The notes beneath the pieces are model-generated. The model was not told the origin of the DNA. It saw only the letters and a program-made list of their open reading frames with translations, and searched no databases. The translations under genes were made by a program, and so were the position numbers. A stretch of DNA of 46,389 nt. It comes from an uncultured Oscillospiraceae bacterium (GTDB lineage: Bacteria > Bacillota > Clostridia > Oscillospirales > Oscillospiraceae). Below are positions 16,506-25,415 of this stretch, one piece after another; the stretch's first letter is position 1, and each line of letters begins with the position of its first letter. The stretch spans positions 1 to 46,389 of the forward strand of contig CALXDT010000102.1 of NCBI GenBank assembly GCA_944387125.1, given 5' to 3'.

Positions 16506-18463
16506 GTGCGCCGGAATTGCTTTTCCAGCAGCTTTTTGCTGAGGCTGACGCAGATGGGACGGCCGTGGGGACAGTATTTCAGATCCTCCCGGCCCATCAC
16601 CTGCTCCGCCAGCGCCAGCAGCTCGTTCTCGCCGCTGTTCCAGCCGGCTTTGATGGCGGCCTTGCAGGCCACCGTGTGCAGCATCTGATCCCGGACGGTA
16701 TTCTTGTCCGTCCGGCGGCCGCCCAGCAGATCCGCCGCCAGGGCTTCCACCGCCTGGGCGGCGTCCTCCGGCCCCAGATCCATGGGAATCTGCCGCAGCA
16801 GCAGGGTGTTGTCCCCGAACTCCTCCAGCTCGAAGCCCAGCTCTTCCAGCAGCGATCTGTTGGCCAGCAGCTCCGCGGCCTCCGCCGGAGCGAGGCGCAC
16901 CGGAAGCGGGGTCAGCAGGCACTGCCGGGAGATGGCCTCCTGGTTGGCCTTGAGCTTTTCAAAGAGAATCCGCTCGTGGGCGGCATGCTTGTCGATGAGA
17001 AAGGCTTCCTTCCCCTGCTCCACCAGGATGTAGCTGCGGTACAGCTCCCCCACCAGCCGCCAGGGCGGCGGGGCGGGCAAATCCATCGCCTGCTGCTCCG
17101 GCTCCTCCGGCGTCTCCCGGCAGGGAGGGGGAAGCGGCTCCCGGGGCTTGTCCTCCGGCTCCTGGACCTGCGGCGCTTGGGGCGCCTCCGGCTCCCGGAC
17201 AGTCTCTGTTTTGGGCAGGGGTCTGGCCTCGCCGGTGGAAAGGGAACCGGTTTTGGGCAGGATCACCGGCTCCCGAAGCCGGTTCTCCGCCGCCATCTGC
17301 CCCAGGGCGGCGGCAGCCGCCTGGGGACGGGGCCGGGGCACCTCCTCCAGGGCGGCGGCGAAGGCCTTGAAGGTCTCCGGGGTCATGGTTTTGAAAAAGT
17401 CCTGCTTCGGGGCGGGATCCGCCTGCGGCGGCTTCTGCTCGGCCGGGGACTTCTGAAACCGGATCTGGGGACGATCCGTCTGCTTGTTCAGCGCCCCCAG
17501 CACGCCGTAGTGTACACAGTCAAACACCGCCTTTTCCGAAAGGAATTTCACCTCGGTTTTGGCCGGATGGACGTTTACATCCACCGCGGCGGGAGGCACC
17601 GTCAAATGCAGCACGCAGGCAGGAAACTTCCCCTGCATCAGCTGATTCCGGTAGGCCTCTTCCAAGGCGGCGGTCAGCAGCTTGGACTTCACCGGCCGGT
17701 GGTTGACAAAGAAGGTCTGCATTCCCCGGCTGGGACGGGCTTCGGTGGGGCGGGACACAAAGCCGGTGAGGGCATAGCCCTCCCAGCGGCTGTCCACCGG
17801 CACCATTTTGGCGCAGTCCCGGCCGTAGACGCAGTACGCCGCCGCCTCCAGCCCTCCTTTGCCGGGGGTGGAGAGAGCCTGCCTGCCGTCCCGGATCAAT
17901 TGCACGGCCACCTCCGGGTGCGCCAGCGCCTGCAGCTGCACCGCCGCCGCCACCCGTCCCGCCTCTGCGGTGTCGGATTTCATGAACTTCATCCGGGCGG
18001 GGGTATTGAAAAACAGATCCCGCACCACAATGGTGGTGCCGTCGGGGCATCCGGCCTCCTCCTGCTCCAGAATTTGCCCGGCTTCCAGACGCAATCTGGT
18101 GCCGGCCATGGCGCCGGGGGTCTTGGTCAGCAGCTCAATGCGGCTGACGGAGGCAATGGCCGCCAGCGCTTCTCCCCGGAAGCCCATGGTGGCAATGGCC
18201 GCCAGATCCTCCGGGGCGCGCAGCTTGCTGGTGGCGTGGCGCAGAAAGGCGGTGCGCGCGTCCTCCGGGGACATGCCGCAGCCGTTGTCTGTAAGGCGCA
18301 GGAAGGTCATGCCCCCGTCCCGGATCTCCACGGTGACTTTGGAGGCGCCTTCGTCCACGGCGTTTTCCAGCAGCTCCTTTACCACCGAGGCAGGGCGCTC
18401 CACCACCTCGCCGGCGGCAATCAGATTGGCAATATGGGGGGATAATTGAATGATCTTCGGCAT
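16502..18463 (-). CDS. mutL: DNA mismatch repair protein MutL
   Basis: A 653-residue protein with an N-terminal GHKL ATPase (ENAVDEGASKVTVEIRDGG, DNGCGM, RHATSKL, GFRGEALAAIASVS), a Pro-rich linker at about residues 340-450, and a C-terminal dimerisation domain. The endonuclease metal motif reads DKHAAHERILFE, close to DQHA(x)2E(x)4E, and CPHGRP is present. This MutL is therefore predicted to nick DNA itself, as expected in bacteria without MutH. It begins 4 bp after the CPBP protease gene and overlaps miaA. MutS is encoded two genes upstream in the same operon. Confidence 0.97.
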   Translation of the reverse strand: MPKIIQLSPHIANLIAAGEVVERPASVVKELLENAVDEGASKVTVEIRDGGMTFLRLTDNGCGMSPEDARTAFLRHATSKLRAPEDLAAIATMGFRGEALAAIASVSRIELLTKTPGAMAGTRLRLEAGQILEQEEAGCPDGTTIVVRDLFFNTPARMKFMKSDTAEAGRVAAAVQLQALAHPEVAVQLIRDGRQALSTPGKGGLEAAAYCVYGRDCAKMVPVDSRWEGYALTGFVSRPTEARPSRGMQTFFVNHRPVKSKLLTAALEEAYRNQLMQGKFPACVLHLTVPPAAVDVNVHPAKTEVKFLSEKAVFDCVHYGVLGALNKQTDRPQIRFQKSPAEQKPPQADPAPKQDFFKTMTPETFKAFAAALEEVPRPRPQAAAAALGQMAAENRLREPVILPKTGSLSTGEARPLPKTETVREPEAPQAPQVQEPEDKPREPLPPPCRETPEEPEQQAMDLPAPPPWRLVGELYRSYILVEQGKEAFLIDKHAAHERILFEKLKANQEAISRQCLLTPLPVRLAPAEAAELLANRSLLEELGFELEEFGDNTLLLRQIPMDLGPEDAAQAVEALAADLLGGRRTDKNTVRDQMLHTVACKAAIKAGWNSGENELLALAEQVMGREDLKYCPHGRPICVSLSKKLLEKQFRRT

Positions 18464-18467
18464 AGCT

Positions 18468-19166
18468 TCACCTCAGTCCTCCAATGGCGGACAGATTGAT
18501 CAACCCGTGAACCAGAATGGGGGCGAAGATGGTGCCGGACTTGGTGTATGTCCAGGCAAGGCACAGCCCCGCGGGCAGGTATTGGAGCACCGCCATCACC
18601 AGCTCCAAAGGGGAATACCGCCCCACATAGCCCAGAATGTGGATGGCGGCAAAAACCAGCATGCTCACCAGATAGGCCGCCCAGGGGGATTTGCTGTACA
18701 GCCCCCGGAAAATCAGTCCCCGGTACATGCATTCCTCCGCCGGGGGCACCAGGATCACGGTACCCACAGCCATGAGGAAATAGCTTCCCCGGCTCATAGC
18801 GGCAATGGACTGGTCATTGTAATTGGAAAACCCCGGAACCAGCAGTCCCACGATCCAATTGACGCACCGGCTGCAGGCGTAGTAGGCAGCCAGCCCCAGG
18901 ATCACCGCCTGGCAGAAGTAGGCCGGGTGCTGCCACACCTGCCGCAGGCAGCGCCGCAGAAAGTCGTGAAAGATCAGAACCACCGCCAGGAAGTTGATCA
19001 GGTAGTAAGTAAAGTTCAGCTCCGCCTGGCTCAGGGGGTTGGACAGCCTGCCGTTCAGCCAGGTCAGCAGGGCAGACAGCGCCATCAGCTGGAACACCAG
19101 GTAAAACGCAGCGGTCGTCTGTTCGCTGCCGGAAGGGGAAAGAATGCCGTTTCGGGAATTTCTCAT
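18468..19166 (-). CDS. CPBP-family intramembrane glutamic endopeptidase
   Basis: A 232-residue polytopic membrane protein with about six to seven hydrophobic segments. The CPBP (CAAX protease/bacteriocin-processing, Abi) motifs are PAEECMYRGLIF (EExxxR), FAAIHI and HGLINLSA. Its partner is unknown. It is unusual in sitting between mutS and mutL in one tight operon: it starts at the mutS stop codon and ends 4 bp before mutL. ATG at 19166 is preferred, but a TTG at 19172 forms a TTGA overlap with the mutS stop and is a real alternative. A functional link to mismatch repair is not implied by the domain and may be only positional. Confidence 0.88.
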   Translation of the reverse strand: MRNSRNGILSPSGSEQTTAAFYLVFQLMALSALLTWLNGRLSNPLSQAELNFTYYLINFLAVVLIFHDFLRRCLRQVWQHPAYFCQAVILGLAAYYACSRCVNWIVGLLVPGFSNYNDQSIAAMSRGSYFLMAVGTVILVPPAEECMYRGLIFRGLYSKSPWAAYLVSMLVFAAIHILGYVGRYSPLELVMAVLQYLPAGLCLAWTYTKSGTIFAPILVHGLINLSAIGGLR

Positions 19167-19168
19167 AG

Positions 19169-21772
19169 TCAACGCATCATTTTCTTCAGTTTGTACAGCT
19201 CGTTCATCGCCTGGATGGGGGTCAGGCTCTCAGCGGACAAGGCGGAAAGCCGGTGCAAAACCTGCTGTCCCGCCAGATCCGCCATGGACATCTGATCCTC
19301 CTGGGGCTTCGGCGCCGCCGGGGCGGGGCGGCCGTTTTCTTCCTCCAGCTCGGAGAGGATCTCCCTCGCCCGGCGGATCACAACGCCGGGGATCCCCGCC
19401 AGCTGAGCCACTTCAATGCCGTAGCTTTCGTCGGCGGAGCCGGGAACAATCTTGCGCAGGAAAATCATCTGATCCCCCCGCTTTTTCACAGCAATGTTGT
19501 AGTTTTTCACATTGGGCAGCCGATCCTCCATGGCAGACAGCTCATGGTAGTGGGTGGCAAACAGGGTCTTCGCCCCCAGCCGCTTGGGATCGGCGGCGTA
19601 TTCCAGCACCGCCCGGGCGATGGACATGCCGTCGTAGGTGGAGGTGCCCCGGCCGATCTCATCCAGGATCAGCAGGCTCCGGGCGGTGGCATACTTCAGG
19701 ATGGAAGCCACCTCCGACATTTCCACCATGAAGGTGGACTGGCCGGAGGCCAGGTCGTCGCTGGCGCCGATGCGGGTGAATACCCGATCCACGATTCCCA
19801 GCCGGGCGGCTTTGGCCGGCACAAAGGAGCCCATCTGCGCCATAAGCACAATCAGCGCCACCTGGCGCATATAGGTGGATTTACCGGCCATGTTGGGGCC
19901 GGTGATGATGGCCACAGTGTTGTCTCCAAAGCCCAGATGGGTATCGTTGGGCACGAACAGAGCGTCCTTCAGCATCACCTCCACCACCGGATGCCGGCCT
20001 TCGGTAATGGAAATGTCCTGTCCGGCGGTGATCTCCGGGCGGCAGTAATTCCGCTGCACCGCCACCACGGCCAGAGAGCACAGGGCGTCCACCGCCGCCA
20101 CCGCCGCCGCGGCCTGCTGCACCCGGGGCGCCTGCTGCGCCAAAAAGTCCCGCAGCCGCAGGTACAGCTGATACTCCAACGCGGCCAGCCGATCCTTGGC
20201 GGTGAGCACCTGATCTTCCAGCTCCTTCAGCTCCTGGGTGATGTAGCGCTCGCAGTTGGCCAGGGTCTGCTTGCGGATATAGTGCTCCGGCACCTGGCCG
20301 GCAAAGGACTTGGATACTTCAATATAGTAGCCGAACACCCGGTTGTACCCCACCTTCAGGGTGCGGATGCCGGTTTTTTCCCGCTCGGCGGTTTCAATGG
20401 AGGCAATGGCGTCGCTGCTGCCGTTCATGATGCTCCGCAGCCGGTCGGCCTCTTCGCTGGCGCCGGGACGGATGATGCCGCCCTCCTTCAGGGTCAGCGG
20501 GGGATCGTCCACAATGGTGTGCTCAATGCGCACGGCACAGTCGGACAGAGGATCGATGGACTTGTTCAGCCGCTGGAGCATAGGCGATTTGACCTGCTCC
20601 AGCAGTTCCTTCACCGCCGGCAGCGCCCGGAGGCCCCGGGCAAGCCCCAGCAGATCCCGGCAGTTGGCGGTGCCGGTGACGACCCGGGTCATGATCCGCT
20701 CCAGATCCGTCACATCGGACAGAGCCTCGGTCAGCTCTCCCCGCAGGATGGTGCCCTCCACCAGCTCCTCCACCGCGCTTTGGCGCAGATTGATCTGCAC
20801 CGGATCCAGCAGCGGCTTTTCCAGCCAGGAGCGGAGCATCCGCCCGCCCATGGGGGTGCGGGTCTTGTCCAGCACCCACAAAAGGCTGCCCTTCTTTTCC
20901 TTGCCCCGGATGGTTTCGGTCAGCTCCAGATTCCGCCGGGCGTCCATATCCAGATTCATGAACCAGCCGGTGGTGTAGCACTCCAGCTTCCGGATATGCG
21001 CCAGGTTGTTCTTTTGCAGGTCAATGAGAGTTTGGAGCAGGGCGCCGCTGGAGATTACCGCCGGCTCCATGCTCCCCAGTCCCATTTGTTCCAGGCTCTG
21101 GGAGAAGTGGGATTCCAGCAGGGCTTTGGCGCTGTCAAACCGGAATCCCTCGGCCTTTCCTTCGTTGACGCAGCAATTCAGCCGCTGAAACAGAGCGTCC
21201 TCAATGTCCGGGCAGTGGGTCTCCTCTCCGAAGCGGATCACCTCGCTGGGGGCGAACCGCCCCAGCTCCGAGGCCACGTTCCGGGGATCGGAGCAGACTG
21301 TGGTGTAGAACGCGCCGGTGGATACGTCGCAGAAGGTCAGGCCGAACCGGCTGTCCCGGGAATAGATGCAGCCGATGTAGTTGTTCCGGTTTTCGTCCAG
21401 CATGCTGCTTTCGGTGACGGTGCCGGGGGTGACGATCCGGGTCACTTGCCGCTCCACCAGCCCCTTGCTGAGCGCCGGGTCGGTCATCTGCTCGCAGATG
21501 GCCACCTTGTAGCCCTTCTGCACCAGCCGCGCCATGTAGGCCTCGGCGCTGTGGTAGGGCACGCCGCACATGGGCGTCTGCTCCTCCTTGGGCTTGCCCC
21601 GGTCCCGGGTGGTTAGGGTCAGATCCAGCTCCCGAGCCGCCAGCACGGCGTCCTCGTTGAACATTTCATAAAAATCTCCCAGACGGAAGAACAAAATGCA
21701 GTCCCGGTTCCGCTCCTTCATCATCTGGTACTGTCGCTGCATGGGGGTCAGTTCGGTTTCGGATTTGGCCAT
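19169..21772 (-). CDS. mutS: DNA mismatch repair protein MutS
   Basis: An 867-residue MutS. The mismatch-recognition Phe-x-Glu lies in RLGDFYEMFNEDA at about residues 30-40. The ATPase has Walker A GPNMAGKSTYMRQ, Walker B LILDEIGRGTSTYDG, and the ATHYHEL switch. It binds mispairs as a dimer and recruits MutL. Length and domain order are standard. It starts 28 bp after miaB and overlaps the CPBP gene. The ATG at 21772 begins MAKSETELTPMQRQYQMMKE, the conserved N-terminus. Confidence 0.98.
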   Translation of the reverse strand: MAKSETELTPMQRQYQMMKERNRDCILFFRLGDFYEMFNEDAVLAARELDLTLTTRDRGKPKEEQTPMCGVPYHSAEAYMARLVQKGYKVAICEQMTDPALSKGLVERQVTRIVTPGTVTESSMLDENRNNYIGCIYSRDSRFGLTFCDVSTGAFYTTVCSDPRNVASELGRFAPSEVIRFGEETHCPDIEDALFQRLNCCVNEGKAEGFRFDSAKALLESHFSQSLEQMGLGSMEPAVISSGALLQTLIDLQKNNLAHIRKLECYTTGWFMNLDMDARRNLELTETIRGKEKKGSLLWVLDKTRTPMGGRMLRSWLEKPLLDPVQINLRQSAVEELVEGTILRGELTEALSDVTDLERIMTRVVTGTANCRDLLGLARGLRALPAVKELLEQVKSPMLQRLNKSIDPLSDCAVRIEHTIVDDPPLTLKEGGIIRPGASEEADRLRSIMNGSSDAIASIETAEREKTGIRTLKVGYNRVFGYYIEVSKSFAGQVPEHYIRKQTLANCERYITQELKELEDQVLTAKDRLAALEYQLYLRLRDFLAQQAPRVQQAAAAVAAVDALCSLAVVAVQRNYCRPEITAGQDISITEGRHPVVEVMLKDALFVPNDTHLGFGDNTVAIITGPNMAGKSTYMRQVALIVLMAQMGSFVPAKAARLGIVDRVFTRIGASDDLASGQSTFMVEMSEVASILKYATARSLLILDEIGRGTSTYDGMSIARAVLEYAADPKRLGAKTLFATHYHELSAMEDRLPNVKNYNIAVKKRGDQMIFLRKIVPGSADESYGIEVAQLAGIPGVVIRRAREILSELEEENGRPAPAAPKPQEDQMSMADLAGQQVLHRLSALSAESLTPIQAMNELYKLKKMMR

Positions 21773-21800
21773 TGGTTCAGCCTCTTTCTGTGAAAATGGG

Positions 21801-23201
21801 TTACAGGGCGCCGGTCATGCTCCAGGTGGAGGCGCCGGTGATGGTAATGTCCCGATAGGTGCCGATAAGCGCCGGATCGCCGCTCAGGCGCACCAGCCGC
21901 CCCCCTTCCGTCCGGGCGGTAAGCAGCTGTCCGTCCTGCCCGTCAATGAGGCAGCGCAGGGTTCTGCCCACATAATCCCCGTGGATCTCCTGGGAGATCC
22001 GGTTTTGCAGGGCGCACAGCTGGTCGAACCGGCGGTTCTTTTCTTCTTTGGAGGTGCTGTCCTCCATCTTCGCCGCGGGGGTGCCGGGCCGGGGGGAGAA
22101 AATAAAGGTAAACAGGCTGTCGTAGCGCACCTGCTGGATCAGGCTCATGGTTTCCCGGAAGTCTTCCTCCGTCTCCCCCGGGAAGCCCACGATTACGTCG
22201 GAGGTCAGCACCAAATCCGGCATTTTCTCCTTGGCGTAGGCCACCTTTTTCAGATAGGTCTCCCGGTCGTAGTGGCGGTTCATGGCCTTGAGGATCCGGC
22301 TGGAGCCGGACTGGAAGGGCAGATGCAGCTGCTTGGCGATTTTGGGGTAACGGGCCATGGTGTCAAAGAGCTTTTCCGAGGCGTCCCGGGGGTGGCTGGT
22401 CATAAACCGGATCAGAAAATCCCCCGGAAACTGGGCGATGGCCGCCAGCAGGTCGGCAAAATCCACATCCTCCGGCAGATCCTTGCCGTAGGAGTTGACG
22501 TTCTGTCCCAGCAGGGTGATCTCCCGGATGCCGCCTTGGATCAGCTCCCGGCATTCGGCCAGAATGTCCTCCATCCGGCGGCTGCGCTCCCGCCCCCGGA
22601 CATAGGGCACGATGCAGTAGGTGCAGAAGTTGTTGCACCCGTACATAATGGACACCCAGGCCTTCAGCCGGGAGTCCCGCACCTGGGGAATCCCCTCGGC
22701 AATGGAGCCCGGCTCATCCTCCACAAAGAACTGCCGCTTCCCCTGGGTAAGCACCCGGTATAAAATCTCCGGAAACTGCCACAGGTGGTGGGTGGAAAAC
22801 ACCCCGTCCACATGGGGGTAGCTGGCGCGGATCCGCTCTGTTACCGTCGGCTCCCCCGCCATGCAGCCGCACAGGAAAATCTTCTGGCCGCTGTGGCGGC
22901 GCTTGGTGTGGGTCAGGGCGCCCAGGTTACCGAACACCCGCTGCTCCGCGTGATCCCGGATGGCGCAGGTGTTGACCACCACCACATCCGCCCCTTCCGC
23001 CTGGGAGACAATGGTGTAGCCGCACTGCACCAGGTAGCCCCGTAGTTTTTCCGAGTCGGCCTCGTTCTGCTGGCAGCCGTAGGTTTCCACATAAGCGGCA
23101 GGAGAAACCCCCTGGCTGTGCCAGCGGGCGGCGATCCGGTCACAATAGGCGAATTGCGCCTCCAGCTGGGACTGGGGGATGGCGGTGGTTTGCTTAGACA
23201 T
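21801..23201 (-). CDS. miaB: tRNA-2-methylthio-N6-dimethylallyladenosine synthase MiaB
   Basis: A 466-residue radical-SAM methylthiotransferase that converts i6A37 to ms2i6A37. The UPF0004 domain carries the auxiliary cluster cysteines (ETYGCQQNEADSEK, NTCAIRDHAEQ, LCGCMAG). The radical SAM motif CNNFCTYCIVPYVRGRE follows, and a TRAM domain ends the protein. AAAGGAG precedes the ATG at 23201. It heads the miaB-mutS-CPBP-mutL-miaA-hfq operon and uses the product of MiaA, encoded in the same transcript. Confidence 0.97.
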   Translation of the reverse strand: MSKQTTAIPQSQLEAQFAYCDRIAARWHSQGVSPAAYVETYGCQQNEADSEKLRGYLVQCGYTIVSQAEGADVVVVNTCAIRDHAEQRVFGNLGALTHTKRRHSGQKIFLCGCMAGEPTVTERIRASYPHVDGVFSTHHLWQFPEILYRVLTQGKRQFFVEDEPGSIAEGIPQVRDSRLKAWVSIMYGCNNFCTYCIVPYVRGRERSRRMEDILAECRELIQGGIREITLLGQNVNSYGKDLPEDVDFADLLAAIAQFPGDFLIRFMTSHPRDASEKLFDTMARYPKIAKQLHLPFQSGSSRILKAMNRHYDRETYLKKVAYAKEKMPDLVLTSDVIVGFPGETEEDFRETMSLIQQVRYDSLFTFIFSPRPGTPAAKMEDSTSKEEKNRRFDQLCALQNRISQEIHGDYVGRTLRCLIDGQDGQLLTARTEGGRLVRLSGDPALIGTYRDITITGASTWSMTGAL

Positions 23202-23304
23202 AGGAGTGCTCCTTTGGTATGCATTCTGACTTCCGGCGCAGCGCCGGCTTCTCCTTCGCCGCCCACTTGGGACGGATTTGGAGAATGTTCAGTATCAACT
23301 ATCA

Positions 23305-23333
23305 ATAATACCATTTTCCCCGGGCATTTGCAA
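23305..23333 (-). promoter_or_regulatory. Candidate sigma-A promoter of the miaB-mutS-mutL-miaA-hfq operon
   Basis: On the minus strand TTGCAA (23328-23333) and TATTAT (23305-23310) are separated by 17 bp and lie about 100 bp upstream of the miaB ATG. No closer promoter was seen. Confidence 0.6.
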
Positions 23334-23371
23334 GTGTTTTCAGAATTTGTCCCCCCTCCGTTGGAAACGGA

Positions 23372-23402
23372 AACCGGGGCTGCCCGCTGGGCAGCCCCGG
23401 TT
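23372..23402 (-). terminator. Rho-independent terminator of the DUF1836 gene
   Basis: A perfect 14-bp stem (AACCGGGGCTGCCC with its complement around a 3-base loop) overlaps the DUF1836 stop codon. It is followed on the minus strand by TTTCCGTTTCC. It separates this gene from the miaB operon. Confidence 0.8.
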
Positions 23403-23928
23403 ATGTTGATTGCGGCTGCTCCCGGCAGAGCAGCTCCAGATGCTTTTCCAGATAGACCTTCTGCACCGCCGCCACGATGCAGGTATACAGCAGGCGCTTT
23501 TCCAGGGAGGCGTCCTCCCCGTTGTTTTCCAGCAGCTCCTTTACCTCGAAGGTAAATTGCAGAACGTTTTCCAGCTCCTGGCAAAAATAATCATAGGCCG
23601 GTTCTATATCGTAAGACTGCTTCTGCAGCTGGATGAATGCCGCCAGGGCGTCCAGGGACAAAACGCTCTTGCCCACGGCAATGAAAAACAGATAGGCGAT
23701 CTGATCCCGGCCGTACTGCTTTTTCACCGGGCTGTCGATCAGCCCCTTTTTCACATAGTTGCTGATCATGGAAGAGGTCAGCGCACACTCCCCCAGAGGG
23801 GCGAGGTACTCGCTGATATACTTGGCCGCCTGTTCCAGATAAAGCCCCACATTGGGGATCTGCCGGTACCGGGGCAGCCGGAAGTGCTCCACAGATTCCA
23901 TAATCTGCTGCCTGGATTCTACGTTCAT
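23401..23928 (-). CDS. DUF1836-family protein (putative HTH regulator)
   Basis: A 175-residue protein matching the DUF1836 pattern: HFRLPRYRQIPNVGLYLEQ near the N-terminus, LTSSMISNYVKKGLI as the helix-turn-helix-like core, and KKQYGRDQIAYLFFIA after it. The region resembles MerR-type winged helices, so DNA binding is likely but the target is unknown. ATG at 23928 is preferred because AGGG lies eight bases upstream; GTG at 23937 and ATG at 23934 are alternatives. It is divergent from degV, a frequent neighbour in Firmicutes. Confidence 0.85.
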   Translation of the reverse strand: MNVESRQQIMESVEHFRLPRYRQIPNVGLYLEQAAKYISEYLAPLGECALTSSMISNYVKKGLIDSPVKKQYGRDQIAYLFFIAVGKSVLSLDALAAFIQLQKQSYDIEPAYDYFCQELENVLQFTFEVKELLENNGEDASLEKRLLYTCIVAAVQKVYLEKHLELLCREQPQST

Positions 23929-23981
23929 AACCATCACCCTGTTCCATGCTCGTCCGACGGATATTGCTCCTGATAGGTGGT

Positions 23982-24010
23982 ATTATATCGAAAAGAACCC
24001 GGAAAGTCAA
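23982..24010 (-). promoter_or_regulatory. Sigma-A promoter of the DUF1836 gene
   Basis: On the minus strand TTGACT (24005-24010) and TATAAT (23982-23987) are spaced by 17 bp and lie about 55 bp upstream of the gene. This is close to full consensus. Confidence 0.8.
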
Positions 24011-24036
24011 TATCTAAAACTTTTCTTAAGATGTTC

Positions 24037-24065
24037 TTGACATCGTAACAAGATACTGATACAAT
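24037..24065 (+). promoter_or_regulatory. Sigma-A promoter of degV
   Basis: TTGACA (24037-24042) and TACAAT (24060-24065) are spaced by 17 bp, 55 bp upstream of the degV ATG. It is divergent from the DUF1836 promoter, so the two units share a short control region. Confidence 0.85.
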
Positions 24066-24120
24066 ATCATCAGTTATTCAAAAACCGATTACACGAATAT
24101 CGGGATTGAGAGGGATCACC

Positions 24121-24978
24121 ATGAGTTATCGTATCGTTACCGACTCCTCCTCCAATGTGCTGACCATTCCGGGGGAAAACTATGCCACCGTTCCCATGAA
24201 GATTGTGGCGCAGCGGGAATATGTGGACGACCCCCGGCTGGATCTGAACCAGATGCTGGAGGATCTGAAGGCGTACAAGGGCAAATCCAGCTCCTCCTGC
24301 CCCAACGTGGGAGAATGGCTGGATGCCTTTGGAGACGATGAATATATTTTCGGCGTCACCATCACCAAGCACCTGTCCGGCAGCTACAACGCGGCGGTAA
24401 GCGCCGCCGAGACCTATATGCAGGAGCATCCCGGCCGGAAGGTGTTTATCTTCGATTCCCTGTCCGCCGGCCCCGAGCTGATGCTGCTGGTGGAGAAGAT
24501 CCGCGCCTGCGAAGCGGCGGGGGACGATTTTGAGACCACCAAGGCCAAGGTTCTGGACTACCACAACCATGTGCACACCCTGTTCACCCTGGACTCCCTG
24601 CCCAATCTGGCCCGCAACGGCCGGGTGAATCTGGCCGTTGCCAAGATCGCCAGCGTCCTGGGAATCCGGGTGGTGGGCACCGCGGAGGGCGGCCAGCTGG
24701 CTCTGGCCCACAAGCCCCGGGGGCACAGGAAGATGATCCAGACCATCGTGGACATGATGAAGGAGCGGGGCTTTGCCGGCGGCAGGCTGCGGGTCAGCCA
24801 CTGCCGGGCGGAGGAAGCCGTCCTGTCCCTGCGGGACGCCGTCCTGGCGCAGTTCCCCGGCACCAATTTCTCCATGGAACCCACCACCGCCCTGTGCAGC
24901 TACTATGCCGAAGAAGGCGGCTTCATCATCGCCATGGAAGGCAGCTTCAATAAGGAAAACGATAATCATAAGTTCTGA
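24121..24978 (+). CDS. DegV-family fatty-acid-binding protein
   Basis: A 285-residue protein, standard for DegV. RIVTDSSSNV opens the fold, ITKHLSGSYNAAVSAA carries the serine that lines the lipid pocket, and FTLDSLPNLARNGRV with GIRVVGTAEGGQL are family signatures. DegV/FakB proteins present fatty acids to the FakA kinase for incorporation into phospholipid. No fakA is nearby. ATG at 24121 (MSYRIV) has AGAGGG upstream; an in-frame ATG five codons earlier is less well placed. It is followed by a long hairpin at 24993. Confidence 0.93.
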   Translation: MSYRIVTDSSSNVLTIPGENYATVPMKIVAQREYVDDPRLDLNQMLEDLKAYKGKSSSSCPNVGEWLDAFGDDEYIFGVTITKHLSGSYNAAVSAAETYMQEHPGRKVFIFDSLSAGPELMLLVEKIRACEAAGDDFETTKAKVLDYHNHVHTLFTLDSLPNLARNGRVNLAVAKIASVLGIRVVGTAEGGQLALAHKPRGHRKMIQTIVDMMKERGFAGGRLRVSHCRAEEAVLSLRDAVLAQFPGTNFSMEPTTALCSYYAEEGGFIIAMEGSFNKENDNHKF

Positions 24979-24992
24979 TGCAATTCTTTGAT

Positions 24993-25038
24993 GAAATGCC
25001 CATGGGTTGCCCCTTGCGGGGCAACCCATGGGCATTTC
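24993..25038 (+). terminator. 21-bp perfect hairpin after degV
   Basis: The arms 24993-25013 and 25018-25038 are perfectly complementary around TTGC. Only CTT follows, so the U-tract is poor. It probably ends degV transcription or protects its 3' end. The unusually long perfect stem could also be a palindromic repeat. Confidence 0.6.
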
Positions 25039-25109
25039 CTTACGCCGGAATGGATCGCCTCTTCCCGCCGGGTCGGCGTTTTCAATCCTTGCGAGCCTGT
25101 ATATCGCCC

Positions 25110-25148
25110 AACACCCTCAGCTTTGCCTGCCGCAAAGCTGAGGGTGTT
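25110..25148. terminator. 16-bp hairpin, possible terminator
   Basis: AACACCCTCAGCTTTG (25110-25125) pairs perfectly with 25133-25148 around CCTGCCG, followed by TCTCGTTCC on the plus strand. It is a second stem-loop downstream of degV, before the murQ control region. Confidence 0.5.
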
Positions 25149-25200
25149 TCTCGTTCCGAATCCTTTCTTGTTTGGTAGTTAATTTTATTTTGATAGTTAC

Positions 25201-25225
25201 TTTCAAAATTTTTTACTTTTTTGAA
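25201..25225. promoter_or_regulatory. Candidate RpiR/MurR operator
   Basis: TTCAAAA and TTTTGAA form an inverted repeat in a very AT-rich stretch immediately upstream of the murQ promoter -35. Because an RpiR-family gene closes this operon, an RpiR site here is expected. The assignment rests on position and symmetry only. Confidence 0.4.
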
Positions 25226-25233
25226 TTTTTCTA

Positions 25234-25262
25234 TTGCAATTTTCAAACGCATTCGCTATAAT
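25234..25262 (+). promoter_or_regulatory. Sigma-A promoter of the murQ operon
   Basis: TTGCAA (25234-25239) and TATAAT (25257-25262) are spaced by exactly 17 bp. The transcript would carry a leader of about 145 nt before the murQ start. That leader shows local pairing (CCTCCTGGCAGAGGAGG) but matches no riboswitch class that I recognise. Confidence 0.8.
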
Positions 25263-25415
25263 AAAATTACCGACAGGTTCCCTCCTGGCAGAGGAGGGCC
25301 TTCTCCCCGGATGGGGCATCTGTGCATCCCACTGCCGTTTCCGGAAGAAGACCTCTGCCTTCAGGCGGTCGGTCCGCGATTCCCGAAACGAATGAGCCGA
25401 AGAGGAGGCGGTGCT

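Noticed and set aside
16475..18445. A 656-codon plus-strand open frame opposite mutL
   Set aside because: It is a shadow of mutL; the minus strand has all MutL motifs.
19253..21616. A 787-codon plus-strand open frame opposite mutS
   Set aside because: It is a shadow of mutS with low-complexity translation and no ribosome site.
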